Assembly (NCBI RefSeq): GCF_002886185.1
Contig: NZ_KZ614147.1
Span: 531,187-595,186, forward strand
Length of the DNA: 64,000 nucleotides
Origin: Salipaludibacillus neizhouensis
GTDB taxonomy: Bacteria; Bacillota; Bacilli; Bacillales; Salisediminibacteriaceae
Direction of reading: 5' to 3'
Of this stretch, positions 54,079 through 63,641 are shown piece by piece; position 1 is the first letter of the stretch, and every line of letters begins with the position of its first letter. The notes below the pieces were generated by a model, which was given only the letters and a program-made list of their open reading frames with translations, was not told the origin of the DNA and did not search any database. A program made the translations under genes and the position numbers.

Positions 54079-54864
54079 ATGATATTTTTAGATGAAGTAG
54101 CAGAAGCGGAACAACAGAAACTATTAGGGGTTCATTCGGGAGAAATAAAGGAAGGATTACTTTTTAGCATAAATACAGCATTATTTCGGACGCGTGAAGG
54201 TGTCTCTTCTTATTTAAAGTGGTATGCCCAAGAAGTGAATGCTCCTTCGTATGATGTCGTAGGCACTTTTTGGGCAAGCCGCATGGGAAGATATGTTACC
54301 TTTATTCACTGGTGTATTGCACGAGGAGTGAAGTTTGAGCATGATTGGGACATTGACATCTCTTACGTGAATAATGAAAACGGGAAGGAACCTTCCATAC
54401 ATTATATGGTTGGAGATTCAATGATGGAAGTTGTTCACGATGGGGACAAAGTAGCTCAGTTACATGACTTTTATCAGTATTATCTAAGTCCGATGGTTCA
54501 TGAAGTTGCTAATGCGTGTGAACTGCGTTCTTCGATGCTGTGGGGGCAACTTGTACACACGATTCCGTTCTTTTTAAAGCAAATTTCCGGGCATGAGAGT
54601 GATGAGTTCGCAGCAAATCTTATGACGGATTGGGATCATATGAAGAATAATGCTCCTGCAGAGGTGTTTGCAGAGAGAAAGAATCCCTTTCCATACCGCA
54701 GCTTGGAAATACCCAACCCTAAAAATAAAAATGAACCAATGCATACAAAATCATCTTGTTGCTTGTACTTTAAACTAAGTGGTAACTATTGCTACAGTTG
54801 TCCACGAATGAAACCTGCAGAACGGCAGGAGAGGTATGAGAAATTAAAACTGAAAAATAAATGA
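54079..54864 (+). CDS. FhuF-like siderophore-iron reductase ([2Fe-2S])
   Basis: A 261-residue protein 3 bp after the ATPase gene. Its C-terminal KSSCCLYFKLSGNYCYSCPRM holds four cysteines in the CC-x9-C-x2-C arrangement close to the FhuF cluster. FhuF-type proteins reduce ferric siderophores in the cytoplasm to free the iron. The N-terminal domain is poorly conserved, as usual for this family. Confidence 0.8.
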   Translation: MIFLDEVAEAEQQKLLGVHSGEIKEGLLFSINTALFRTREGVSSYLKWYAQEVNAPSYDVVGTFWASRMGRYVTFIHWCIARGVKFEHDWDIDISYVNNENGKEPSIHYMVGDSMMEVVHDGDKVAQLHDFYQYYLSPMVHEVANACELRSSMLWGQLVHTIPFFLKQISGHESDEFAANLMTDWDHMKNNAPAEVFAERKNPFPYRSLEIPNPKNKNEPMHTKSSCCLYFKLSGNYCYSCPRMKPAERQERYEKLKLKNK

Positions 54865-54870
54865 TAGAAA

Positions 54871-54916
54871 TGGTGTGTCAAAAAGGTGAAATACTTTTTG
54901 ATACACCATTTTTTTA
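54871..54916 (+). terminator. Terminator of the siderophore ATPase/reductase operon
   Basis: TGGTGTGTCAAAAAG pairs with CTTTTTGATACACCA, followed by seven T. Confidence 0.9.
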
Positions 54917-54919
54917 CAG

Positions 54920-55045
54920 ATGAGGATTTATAAAATTAGAGCTATCTTTACGACACGCGTGTCAAGGGAAACCCATCCTTGACACTTAAATGATGGTGGC
55001 TAAAAGATCACGCTGTATTTAATAAAAGACGGCTATGCCGTTTTT
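54920..55045 (+). repeat. Dispersed intergenic repeat family 1, copy C
   Basis: Has GGATTTATAAAATTAG, GTCAAGGGAAACCCATCC and CTGTATTTAATAAAAGAC but lacks the internal GTAGCACCTA hairpin, which is replaced by about 15 unrelated bases. It lies directly after a terminator. Confidence 0.8.
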
Positions 55046-55077
55046 CTTAAAAGATTCTTATTTTCTATCGAATAAAG

Positions 55078-55125
55078 GTGCTCGAATCCGCTCTAGGCGG
55101 ACGTTTTTCGCGGATCATCCACGGA
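55078..55125 (+). repeat. Dispersed intergenic repeat family 2, copy 3
   Basis: CTCGAATCCGCTCTAGGCGG followed by TTTTTCGCGGA. Closest relative of the copy at 40366. Confidence 0.6.
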
Positions 55126-55162
55126 AAGCGAGTGGTAATTCTTCCAAACAACTTTCGTGATA

Positions 55163-55196
55163 GAAAAGAGAGTGACTCTGGGGTCACTCTCTTTAA
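55163..55196 (-). terminator. Terminator of the siderophore permease gene
   Basis: AAAGAGAGTGAC pairs with GTCACTCTCTTT around a 6-nt loop. Confidence 0.85.
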
Positions 55197-55220
55197 CTTT
55201 TATTTGGTCATTCAGGCAAA

Positions 55221-57242
55221 CTAGACCTTCCTTTTACGCATTAACCATAACAGGAAAGGCGCACCAATCATTGCTACCACGATACCTGAAGGGATCTCTT
55301 TGGGTGCTAACACTAAACGTCCCAATGCATCCGCCCAAACAAGGAAGCCGCCACCAATAAGCATACTTAAGGGAAAGATCTTCCGATTGTCATGGCCGAC
55401 GATCATTCTAGCTATGTGCGGAGCTACGAGTCCAACGAATCCGATTGTTCCTGCGGCTGCTACGGAGCATGCGGCGATAACTGTAGCTAAAATGGACATG
55501 GACCAGCGCAAGAGAGTAACATTCAGTCCTACACCGATAGATGTTTCTTCTCCCAAGGCTAACAAGTCTATCTGCTTCATGAAGTAAAATGCAATCGGCA
55601 CAATGACGAGCAATGGGCCAATTAAAAACCATTGCAGTTCATCGAATCCTCGAGCGTAAGTACTGCCGGAGAGCCACGTTAAGGCCGATGCAGCATTAAG
55701 GTTAAAACGTACGATCAAAATTTGGATAATAGCAGAACCTACTGCGGAGATACCGATGCCCATTAAAGCCATGACAGCGGGTTGGAAGTGCATTTTCTTT
55801 GATAATAATAATACGATTGCTACGGCAATGAAGGAACCAATGATTGCACCTAATGGTATCCAAGCAGCAGATAAAGCAGGGAAAACATAAAGAATCAGCA
55901 TAGCGCCTACTCCAGCACCCGAAGTGACCCCAATAACCGAAGGATCTGCCAGGGGATTACGAAGTACACCTTGGAACAAGAGTCCACTGATAGCAAGGAG
56001 CATTCCAGTAACCAAAGCAACCAGAACTCTGCTTAACCGTAAATTGATAATGAAAGACCGCAGAGCTGTCTCTTCGGAGTTAATTAAAGCGAGCCAAGTG
56101 TTTTGCAGCTCTAGACCTTGACTACCAACGGAAATACCAAAGACTACAGCAGTCACGGTAAAAATAATAGCACCGATCATAACAATGGAATAAGAGACTT
56201 TCTTTCCGGAACCACTGCCACTTAAGCCTTCTTTTCGAGAAAGACGAAAGAAGGTGCCGCGATGCTTCCAGATAAGCCAAATAAGCCAGGGCGCTCCAAT
56301 AAGAGCGGTTACAGAACCGACTGGCAGTTCATTTAACGACGGATCGAGCCATCTGCCGGCCACATCGGCCCCAATCACGATAACAGCTCCCCATAACATG
56401 GATGCACTTAACAACCAACCGTGCAAGTACAATCCCATCAGTCGAATAATATGCGGAGCAATGAGGCCAATAAATCCTATTGGACCAACAACACTTACGC
56501 TAATTGCGGTTAAAGTGACCGCACCAAGAAACATACTTACCCGGATAAACGTTACGTTTTCGCCAAGACCTTTTGCATGTTCTTCGCCGATAAAAAGCAC
56601 ATCGAATTTTTTCGAAAAGAGCAGTAGGATTGCTAAAAGAGTTAAAGTAGCAGGAACCATGAATTGAGCCCCGGACCAATCATTTTGAACAAGAGTTCCG
56701 TTACCCCATAAAAATAACCCTGCAGTCTCATATTCAAAGAAAATTTGGATCGCAGAAGTAAAGGCGGAGAAGGTTAACGTTAAAACCATACCAGCAAGTG
56801 CCATTCGGACTGGGGTAGCTTGGCTGCCGCCAGATATGAGAAATACAAGAACAGCCGCAATAGCGCCTCCGGCAAAAGCGAGTACGAATCCATTTACCGG
56901 AAGACTAGCCGGTAGAAAAACGGCACCTAGAATAACAAGTAAATAAGCCCCTGCGTTAACACCTAACGTAGCAGGGGATGCTAATGGATTCTTCGTCAAA
57001 GTCTGAAATAATACGCCCGCAGAAGCTAAAGCCGCACCAGCCATGATGCCAACGACAATTCTAGGTAAACGCAGCGTCCGTATGATTTCATGTTCAAGTT
57101 CTTCTCCATTGCCGAAAATAGCTTCCATAATAATCGAAAGGGTAATGTCGACGGATCCTTGTTGAATATGTATAAAAGAAAATAAAAATAAGAGAGCTGT
57201 TCCCCCTCCGAATATGAGAACAGCTTTATAAAATAAATGCAA
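55221..57242 (-). CDS. Fused double iron-siderophore permease (FhuB-like)
   Basis: A 673-residue protein made of two FecCD permease halves (about 1-335 and 345-673), each with the pattern RLPRIVVGIMAGAALASAGVLFQ or RLSRVLVALVTGMLLAISGLLFQ followed by NPLADP. About 18-20 spans in all. The fused form corresponds to enterobacterial FhuB; many Bacillus systems use two genes. It lies 5 bp after the binding-protein gene and partners the ATPase at 53.2 kb. Confidence 0.92.
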   Translation of the reverse strand: MHLFYKAVLIFGGGTALLFLFSFIHIQQGSVDITLSIIMEAIFGNGEELEHEIIRTLRLPRIVVGIMAGAALASAGVLFQTLTKNPLASPATLGVNAGAYLLVILGAVFLPASLPVNGFVLAFAGGAIAAVLVFLISGGSQATPVRMALAGMVLTLTFSAFTSAIQIFFEYETAGLFLWGNGTLVQNDWSGAQFMVPATLTLLAILLLFSKKFDVLFIGEEHAKGLGENVTFIRVSMFLGAVTLTAISVSVVGPIGFIGLIAPHIIRLMGLYLHGWLLSASMLWGAVIVIGADVAGRWLDPSLNELPVGSVTALIGAPWLIWLIWKHRGTFFRLSRKEGLSGSGSGKKVSYSIVMIGAIIFTVTAVVFGISVGSQGLELQNTWLALINSEETALRSFIINLRLSRVLVALVTGMLLAISGLLFQGVLRNPLADPSVIGVTSGAGVGAMLILYVFPALSAAWIPLGAIIGSFIAVAIVLLLSKKMHFQPAVMALMGIGISAVGSAIIQILIVRFNLNAASALTWLSGSTYARGFDELQWFLIGPLLVIVPIAFYFMKQIDLLALGEETSIGVGLNVTLLRWSMSILATVIAACSVAAAGTIGFVGLVAPHIARMIVGHDNRKIFPLSMLIGGGFLVWADALGRLVLAPKEIPSGIVVAMIGAPFLLWLMRKRKV

Positions 57243-57247
57243 TGGGA

Positions 57248-58324
57248 TTACTCCTCACTAAATAGTTGAAGAATTTCTTCAGCAAAAACTTCTGCAGCTA
57301 GAGGACCACCAAATACCCAAGTATCCCCTGGTAAAGCATATGTTCTTTCCTCTTCTACAAATGATAACCCTTCCCAAACAGAATTACCAGCTAGCTGATT
57401 TTCAAAAACATTGTCTTCATCCTGTACAATGTAAATAAAGTTGGCATCCTGATAAGGCTGTAAGCTTTCCACGGATGTTTCACTATAGCCATATAATTCA
57501 AAATCACTGCCGTCAAATGCATTGGACATCCCTACATTTTCCAGTATTTGTACAGCCATCGCATTGTCGGTAAATAAGCGTAGAGTTGCTGTTTCATTAG
57601 CGCTGAATGCTTGCGAGAGAACAAAACCATTACCTGCGTTTTCACTTTCTTCTATTCCAGCAGCAACTTCTTCATACGTGGATTCTAAGTTACCAAGTAC
57701 TTCTGCTGCTTTTTCTTCTTCTCCTAATGCAGTTGCCATTGTTTCAAAAGTTGTAACCATTTCTTCGTACTGATCTTGTTCTCCTTCTTCAGGATAAGGG
57801 TTGAACATAACAGTAGGTGCGATGTTTTCCAACTCACTCTGAATTGCCTCATGTCGGAAAGAAGCCGAAATAATTAAATCAGGTTCTAATCGAGCGATTT
57901 CTTCAAGACTCGGTTCTTGACGAGTGCCGACATCGACTACATCAGCAGATAGCTCTGGTTCAACATTCACCCATGCATTGTAGCCTTCGATATCAGCCAT
58001 TCCAACAGGCTCCAAACCTAAAGCTAACAGATTCTCTCCGTATACCCATTCAAGGACAACGATCCGTTCCGGCTTTTCCTCTAAAGTTGTCTCACCTAGT
58101 GCGTGTTCAATCGTAACTGGATAAGCCGCCTCGGAGTCTGAAGTATCAGTCTCTGTGGCTTCATTTTCTGAATTCTCACTTTCAGCATTTGAGTCAGTAT
58201 TTTCAGTAGGATCGTTTACCTGACCTTCATTTTCTGCTTCAGAGTTATTTTCTTCATTCGTAGCGCCGCAAGCGGATAAAAGCATCACTGAAAGGAGCGT
58301 TAAGGATAACAATAAATGTTTCAT
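57248..58324 (-). CDS. Iron-siderophore substrate-binding lipoprotein
   Basis: A 358-residue lipoprotein: lipobox LSACG (Cys19), then an acidic Asn/Glu/Ser-rich linker (about 20-75), then the periplasmic-binding type III fold (PERIVVLEWVYGENLLALGLEPVG...LEPDLIISAS...). It captures ferric siderophore at the cell surface. ATG at 58324 with AGGAGG upstream. A Fur box lies 28 bp before the start. Confidence 0.92.
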   Translation of the reverse strand: MKHLLLSLTLLSVMLLSACGATNEENNSEAENEGQVNDPTENTDSNAESENSENEATETDTSDSEAAYPVTIEHALGETTLEEKPERIVVLEWVYGENLLALGLEPVGMADIEGYNAWVNVEPELSADVVDVGTRQEPSLEEIARLEPDLIISASFRHEAIQSELENIAPTVMFNPYPEEGEQDQYEEMVTTFETMATALGEEEKAAEVLGNLESTYEEVAAGIEESENAGNGFVLSQAFSANETATLRLFTDNAMAVQILENVGMSNAFDGSDFELYGYSETSVESLQPYQDANFIYIVQDEDNVFENQLAGNSVWEGLSFVEEERTYALPGDTWVFGGPLAAEVFAEEILQLFSEE

Positions 58325-58351
58325 ATAATATAGACCTCCTATTATGTAGTT

Positions 58352-58370
58352 GATAAAGATTCTCATTATC
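58352..58370 (-). promoter_or_regulatory. Fur box of the binding protein/permease operon
   Basis: GATAAAGATTCTCATTATC matches the Fur 19-mer at 16 positions. A second AT-rich partial site (ATAATTATCATAGG) follows at about 58388-58401. The remaining gap to 58782 holds only the CcpA site. Confidence 0.75.
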
Positions 58371-58686
58371 ATTGTCTATCATAATAAAATAATTATCATA
58401 GGTCAATGGATATTTATAGAAAATAGATTGGCGGAAAATAGAGATTAGAGTATCTTTCTACTATAGAATGATTCTTAAATTTACTAAGTATGCTCATAGT
58501 CAATGTTATTAATAAAACGATCGAAGAAGTGATAACATCTGCAAGTAGGGTATTCGAGCAATTCCGTTTGAAGAAAAAATATAAACAGTAAGAAATATAC
58601 ACAAATAATAAATCTGATAATTGACAAAAAATAGAATGTTGTATAAACTTTAAATAGCCTGCGTGGCCCATTTTTATGACACAAAC

Positions 58687-58700
58687 TGAAAGCGTTTACA
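58687..58700 (+). promoter_or_regulatory. CcpA cre site upstream of the aldehyde dehydrogenase
   Basis: TGAAAGCGTTTACA fits the cre consensus TGWNANCGNTNWCA at every position, 83 bp before the ATG. Confidence 0.8.
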
Positions 58701-58782
58701 AAGTGGTGGGAGGTGACGTTTAATAGGAAGTCTTCAACACGTAAGGTGAACAAATGAATTCTAGTAATTGGGGGAATAGTTT

Positions 58783-60303
58783 ATGACATATGCTAATCCG
58801 AATACGAAAGATTCTGTTGTACAATTCAAAGAAAAATATGATAACTATATAGGTGGAGAATGGATAGCGCCAGTAAATGGTGAATACTTTGCTAATCCAT
58901 CACCAGTGAATGGAAAGCCTTTTTGCCAAGTAGCCAGGTCAACGGAAGTAGATATTGAACTTGCCCTTGACGCTGCACATAATGCTAAAGAGGCATGGGG
59001 TAAAACATCCGTCACGGAACGCTCGATTATCCTAAATAAAATTGCAAACCGCATGGAAGAAAACCTAGAAATGTTAGCTATCGCGGAAACGTGGGAAAAC
59101 GGGAAGGCTGTGCGTGAAACTTTAAATGCAGATATTCCTTTGGCGATCGATCATTTTCGATATTTTGCCGGGGTTATTCGTGCCCAAGAAGGATCACTGG
59201 GAGAAATTGATCAAGACACGGTAGCGTACCATTTCCATGAACCTTTAGGTGTAGTCGGACAAATTATTCCTTGGAATTTTCCAATCCTTATGGCTGTTTG
59301 GAAACTAGCACCTGCATTAGCAGCGGGAAACTGCGTCGTACTTAAGCCAGCCGAACAAACGCCAGCATCTATATTGTTATTGGCTGATTTGGTGGGAGAC
59401 TTGTTGCCGCCTGGTGTTTTAAATATCGTGAATGGCTTTGGGCTGGAGGCTGGAAAACCGTTGGCATCTAGTGAACGTATCGCTAAGATCGCCTTCACAG
59501 GAGAAACAACGACAGGACGTCTGATCATGCAATACGCATCGCAAAACTTGATCCCTGTAACCTTGGAACTTGGCGGTAAGTCTCCAAATATTTTCTTTAA
59601 AGACATAATGGATGAAGATGATGACTTTCTTGACAAAGCAGTAGAAGGTCTACTTATGTTCGCACTTAACCAAGGGGAAGTATGTACATGTCCATCGCGA
59701 GCAATTATCCATGAAGATATTTTTGAGCCTTTCATGGAAAGAGTAATTGAGCGGGTGAAAGCCATCAAAACAGGGAATCCACTTGATCCTAATTCAATGA
59801 TGGGTGCGCAAGCATCCACGGAACAAATGGAAAAAATTGAATCCTACTTAAAAATTGGAATAGAAGAAGGGGCCGAGTTGCTCATTGGAGGAGATATAAA
59901 TAAACAAAAAGGTGAAAACGCGGATGGTTACTATATTCAGCCAACGATTTTCAAAGGTCATAACAAAATGCGAATATTCCAAGAAGAAATTTTTGGCCCA
60001 GTACTGTCTGTGACTACGTTTAAAACGGATGAAGAAGCTCTCGCAATTGCTAACGATACATTATACGGCTTAGGTTCAGGAATATGGACTCGGAATGTGA
60101 ATACAGCTTACCGATTCGGACGAGGTATTCAAGCGGGGCGTGTTTGGACAAATTGCTATCACCAGTACCCAGCACACTCAGCATTTGGAGGATATAAAAT
60201 GTCAGGAATCGGAAGAGAAAATCACAAAATGATGCTTGACCACTACCAGCAAACGAAAAATATGCTTGTGAGCTATAGTCCTCAAAAATTAGGATTCTTT
60301 TAA
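58783..60303 (+). CDS. Aldehyde dehydrogenase (AldB/AcoD/ExaC type)
   Basis: A 506-residue NAD+-dependent enzyme. [13 protein letters not shown] holds the general base Glu, catalytic Cys301 is in [11 protein letters not shown], and [23 protein letters not shown] is the cofactor loop. The immediate DUF779 neighbour (2 bp downstream) is typical of acetaldehyde/acetoin-linked dehydrogenases. A perfect cre site predicts glucose repression. Confidence 0.93.
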   Translation: MTYANPNTKDSVVQFKEKYDNYIGGEWIAPVNGEYFANPSPVNGKPFCQVARSTEVDIELALDAAHNAKEAWGKTSVTERSIILNKIANRMEENLEMLAIAETWENGKAVRETLNADIPLAIDHFRYFAGVIRAQEGSLGEIDQDTVAYHFHEPLGVVGQIIPWNFPILMAVWKLAPALAAGNCVVLKPAEQTPASILLLADLVGDLLPPGVLNIVNGFGLEAGKPLASSERIAKIAFTGETTTGRLIMQYASQNLIPVTLELGGKSPNIFFKDIMDEDDDFLDKAVEGLLMFALNQGEVCTCPSRAIIHEDIFEPFMERVIERVKAIKTGNPLDPNSMMGAQASTEQMEKIESYLKIGIEEGAELLIGGDINKQKGENADGYYIQPTIFKGHNKMRIFQEEIFGPVLSVTTFKTDEEALAIANDTLYGLGSGIWTRNVNTAYRFGRGIQAGRVWTNCYHQYPAHSAFGGYKMSGIGRENHKMMLDHYQQTKNMLVSYSPQKLGFF

Positions 60304-60305
60304 AC

Positions 60306-60671
60306 ATGGTGGAACGTGTTAAAGCGACAGAGAAAGCACTGACTTTGATTGCACGCTTAAAAGAAGAGCATGGTCCCCTCATGTTCCATCAATCCGGCGG
60401 TTGCTGCGATGGAAGTTCTCCAATGTGTTATCCGGATGGAGAACTAATGTTAGGAAGCCAGGATGTAAAGCTTGGTGAAATTGGCGGAGTCGGTTTTTAT
60501 ATGAATAAAAAGCAGTATGACTACTGGAAACATACTCAGATTATTATAGACGTTGTGGATGGCCGAGGGGGGATGTTTTCGTTGGAAGGAAAAGAGGGCA
60601 AACGCTTTTTATCGAGAGCAAGTGCCTTTTCTGAAGAAGATATCAAGGAACTTCTGGAAAATCCGTTATAA
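60306..60671 (+). CDS. DUF779 protein
   Basis: A 121-residue protein with conserved FHQSGGCCDGSSPMC (about 29-43) and IGGVGFYMNKKQYDYW. It regularly accompanies AcoD/AldB-type aldehyde dehydrogenases; its role is unknown, the paired cysteines suggest metal binding. Translationally coupled to the dehydrogenase gene. Confidence 0.9.
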   Translation: MVERVKATEKALTLIARLKEEHGPLMFHQSGGCCDGSSPMCYPDGELMLGSQDVKLGEIGGVGFYMNKKQYDYWKHTQIIIDVVDGRGGMFSLEGKEGKRFLSRASAFSEEDIKELLENPL

Positions 60672-60679
60672 GTATGAGA

Positions 60680-60714
60680 AAGATCAAGTAGCTTCCGGTA
60701 CTTGATCTTTTTTC
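60680..60714 (+). terminator. Terminator of the aldehyde dehydrogenase operon
   Basis: AAGATCAAGTA pairs with TACTTGATCTT, followed by TTTTT. Confidence 0.9.
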
Positions 60715-60756
60715 TATGCTAAGATGTAAATCAAGACAGAAGGGGGCGCACCAGCG

Positions 60757-61371
60757 ATGACTTTATTATATGTAACGGCAAATCCTAAGAAGATAGAAGA
60801 CTCTTTTGGTTTGCAGCTTGGAGAAGCTTTTTTAAAGGCCTACCAACAAGAAAAACCAGAAGAGAAAATAGATAGGCTGGATTTATTTAAAGTGACATTA
60901 CCTCCATTAGACACAGACGCTATTAATATGTGGGAACGTCATGGCAATGTGGAACAAAAAGAAGTAACGAATCCATTTGTCGAGCAATTCCTTGAATCCG
61001 ATCGAATCGTGATCGTCACGCCATTATGGAACATGAGTTTTCCACCTCAAGTAAAAGCGTACGTTGATCATCTTATTATACCTGGAAAAACTTTCGAATT
61101 CACAGACGCGGGAATTAAAGGACTCATGCAAACGAAAAAGATCATGCACATCCAATCAAGAGGAGGAGAGTATTCAAAAGGAAAACTCCAGGAATTAGAA
61201 AACTCAGACCGTTATTTAAGAACTATCTTTGGTTTGATTGGTATGAAAGACTACACTCATCTTTTTATTGAAGGGACAAGCACTTATCCGGATGAAGTTG
61301 GAGAACGTCTTGAAGCAGCGAAGGAACGGGCGAAACGAGTGGTATCTGATTTTGCCTTAGATAAACAGTAG
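60757..61371 (+). CDS. azoR: FMN-dependent NADH:azoreductase
   Basis: A 204-residue flavodoxin-like NAD(P)H:quinone/azo reductase. VTANPKKIEDSFG binds the FMN phosphate; TPLWNMSFPPQVKAYVDHLIIPGKTF and IQSRGGEYSKG are the family landmarks. It detoxifies quinones and azo compounds by two-electron reduction. AGGGGGCG precedes the ATG. Confidence 0.92.
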   Translation: MTLLYVTANPKKIEDSFGLQLGEAFLKAYQQEKPEEKIDRLDLFKVTLPPLDTDAINMWERHGNVEQKEVTNPFVEQFLESDRIVIVTPLWNMSFPPQVKAYVDHLIIPGKTFEFTDAGIKGLMQTKKIMHIQSRGGEYSKGKLQELENSDRYLRTIFGLIGMKDYTHLFIEGTSTYPDEVGERLEAAKERAKRVVSDFALDKQ

Positions 61372-61426
61372 ATTTCCGATAATGTATTTTACTTGAGTTT
61401 CTATAGGTAATACAGTAAAATATTTA

Positions 61427-61440
61427 TGAAATCGGTTTCA
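61427..61440 (+). promoter_or_regulatory. LacI-type operator before the regulator gene
   Basis: TGAAATCGGTTTCA, a CG-centred palindrome 20 bp before the lacI-type start; probably autoregulatory. Confidence 0.6.
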
Positions 61441-61459
61441 ATAAAAAGGGTGGTGCCAA

Positions 61460-62455
61460 ATGTCAACGATATCAGATGTCGCAAAACTATCTGGTTTATC
61501 TAAAACAACAGTGTCTAGAGTAATAAATAACTATCCGTATGTTACGAAAGAGAAACGTGAGCTAGTTAAAAAAGCAATGGAAGAACTTTCATATACACCG
61601 AGTCCTACTGCTCGCAGAATGAGAGGACAGTTAACGACTTCAATTGGAGTAATCGTTACTCGAATTGTAAATCCCTTTTTCTCTTACCTTGTAAATGCTA
61701 TCGAGCAGCTAGCCTATAAAAAAGGATATCAAGTCTTGATTTTTCAAAGTAATGGAGACCCTGAGAAGGAGCTCTCCTATTTAAATCTGCTTAAAACAAA
61801 ACAAGTCGATGGAATAATTATGACCTCTGTGGCTAATGATTGGGAGACTTTAAAAGAGTACACGAATTTTGGACCGATGGTTTTCTGTAATGAGTACCTC
61901 TCAAACTCAACGCTTCCCATCGTAAGAATCGATCAAATTAATGGTGTCTACAATGGAATTAAGCATTTAATTGAAAAAGGTCATAAAAAGATCGGCTACT
62001 GTACAGGCGGTAGTCTATTTGAGTCTGATGGAAAAAATAATGATCGCAGTATAGGTTTTCAGAAAGCGTTAAAAGAAGCCAAAATACCTGTCAATCCTCG
62101 CTGGATCTTTGTAAATCAACTTTCTATAAATGATGGTAAAAATGTGGCGAAAGAAGTAATTTCCATGGCAGACCGTCCAACAGCAATTTTTGCAGGAGGG
62201 GATGAAGTAGCAGCTGGGATTTTAATAGAAACAAAGGATCAGGGTCTTCGAGTTCCAGAAGACATTGCAATTATAGGGTTTGACGACCAGCCATTAGCTG
62301 AACTATTGGAACCTAAACTCACTACAATTAGGCAGCCAGTAAATGAAATGGGGGAAAAAGCACTTGAGCTGATTATAAGTATATTAGAAGGTCGTGAACC
62401 AAAAGAAGCATACGTGGAACTAACTGCTCCATTTATTCAAAGAGGGTCTACATGA
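61460..62455 (+). CDS. LacI-family regulator of an alpha-glucoside locus
   Basis: A 331-residue repressor: N-terminal HTH (TISDVAKLSGLSKTTVSRVINNYPYV) with hinge helix, then a sugar-binding domain (IGVIVTRIVNPFFSYLVNAIEQ, IIGFDDQPLAELLEPKLTTIRQP). Operator-like palindromes lie before it and in the gap downstream, ahead of the decayed alpha-glucosidase gene. Confidence 0.92.
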   Translation: MSTISDVAKLSGLSKTTVSRVINNYPYVTKEKRELVKKAMEELSYTPSPTARRMRGQLTTSIGVIVTRIVNPFFSYLVNAIEQLAYKKGYQVLIFQSNGDPEKELSYLNLLKTKQVDGIIMTSVANDWETLKEYTNFGPMVFCNEYLSNSTLPIVRIDQINGVYNGIKHLIEKGHKKIGYCTGGSLFESDGKNNDRSIGFQKALKEAKIPVNPRWIFVNQLSINDGKNVAKEVISMADRPTAIFAGGDEVAAGILIETKDQGLRVPEDIAIIGFDDQPLAELLEPKLTTIRQPVNEMGEKALELIISILEGREPKEAYVELTAPFIQRGST

Positions 62456-62474
62456 GGCCTTTTTGGACTAAAAG

Positions 62475-62791
62475 TGAAACCGTTACCATTTAACAAAAAA
62501 GTTTTTTGAGCTGAATCATTGGTATATAAGGTTTTAGTTACTTTTGAAAGTTTATTCTTATAATTTATTATTGTAACCGATATCAACACGGTCTATAATG
62601 GATTTGTAAGAAGGGATAATTTCAATCACAGAGTATAATGAGTCGATTTTTTGAACAAAGTTCAAGAGGATAGTACATGGGAATTATTTTTACTTTTTTG
62701 AAACCGATACCAAACGAATATTTAGTTACAGTTATTGATAAAATCAAGTATTATTAATAACTAGCTATTATAATTTATGGTACCGATACCA
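62475..62791 (+). promoter_or_regulatory. Cluster of LacI-type operators
   Basis: Four CG-centred sites: TGAAACCGTTACCA (62475), TGTAACCGATATCA (62572), TGAAACCGATACCA (62699) and TGGTACCGATACCA (62778). The last is the most symmetrical and sits just before AAAGGAGATGG, the presumed ribosome site of the lost glucosidase gene. Confidence 0.65.
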
Positions 62792-62849
62792 ATGTAGAAA
62801 GGAGATGGAATCAAGTATTTAAATAGATTTGTTAATTGTTAAAGCGGCG

Positions 62850-63571
62850 GAAAGAAATATAAAATCATCATGGACTTGGTATTAACCACACATCAGAAGA
62901 GCATCAATGGTTCATCCAATCCGGTATTGACAAGAGTCACACGAAAAGAGATTAGTGTATATGCCCTGACGGAAAAAAGATGGCTCTGCGCCAAATAACC
63001 TCCTGATAATCACAATCAACCTGTTTCACTTAACAAATTTATTCCTATTGAGGATATTAGCGACATTTCGGGAAAAATGCTTGCAACGGTGTATTTCCTT
63101 CTAAAGGGGATGCCATATATTTATCAGGGGCAAGAAATAGGTATGGCTAACGTCCTTTACCCATCTATTACTGATTATGATGATATAGCTTCGATTGACC
63201 AATATCATTCTGCTATCACTGACGGCTATTCAGAAGATGAGGCGTTATCATTCATTCACAATCGTAGTAGAGATAACGCAAGAACTCCGATGCAATGGAG
63301 TGAAGGGGAAAAAAGTGGATTCACCAACGGAAAACAGTGGCTAAAGGTCAACCAAAATTACTTCTGTAAAGTTAGAGAATACGTTACATGACGTACAAGG
63401 CAATTACGAGAACAAACAAGTCTTGTAATTGCTAACTTTACAAACGAAGAAATCGATATAGTTTTAGAAGAAAAAGTGAAACTAATGATTATTGGAAACT
63501 ATGATAATGCTTCTATGGACCTTAAAGAGTTGCAACTACGTCCTTATGAGAGTGTTGTCTACGATATTTAA
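62850..63571 (+). pseudogene. Decayed GH13 alpha-glucosidase (MalL/oligo-1,6-glucosidase-like)
   Basis: Only fragments remain. At 62858-63000 KIIMDLV shifts frame into NHTSEEHQWFIQSGIDKSHTKRD, stop, CICPDGKKDGSAPNN. At 63077-63360 is SGKMLATVYFLLKGMPYIYQGQEIGMANV ... NARTPMQWS, and at about 63410-63571 the C-terminus VIANFTNEEIDIV ... LRPYESVVYDI. Most of the catalytic barrel, including the nucleophile segment, is deleted, and several stops and shifts interrupt the rest. Clearly non-functional. Confidence 0.9.
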
Positions 63572-63641
63572 ACATAATGAAATAAATACTAAGAGGTTCT
63601 TGTGTTTGAGGGCATCTTCTAAATAATTGGGAGGAATTACA

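Noticed and set aside
58670-58690. Sigma-54 type -24/-12 promoter before the aldehyde dehydrogenase
   Set aside because: GTGGCCC is followed by no TTGC at the proper distance.
59211-59819. Reverse open frame of 202 codons
   Set aside because: Lies wholly inside the aldehyde dehydrogenase gene on the opposite strand, with no family match.
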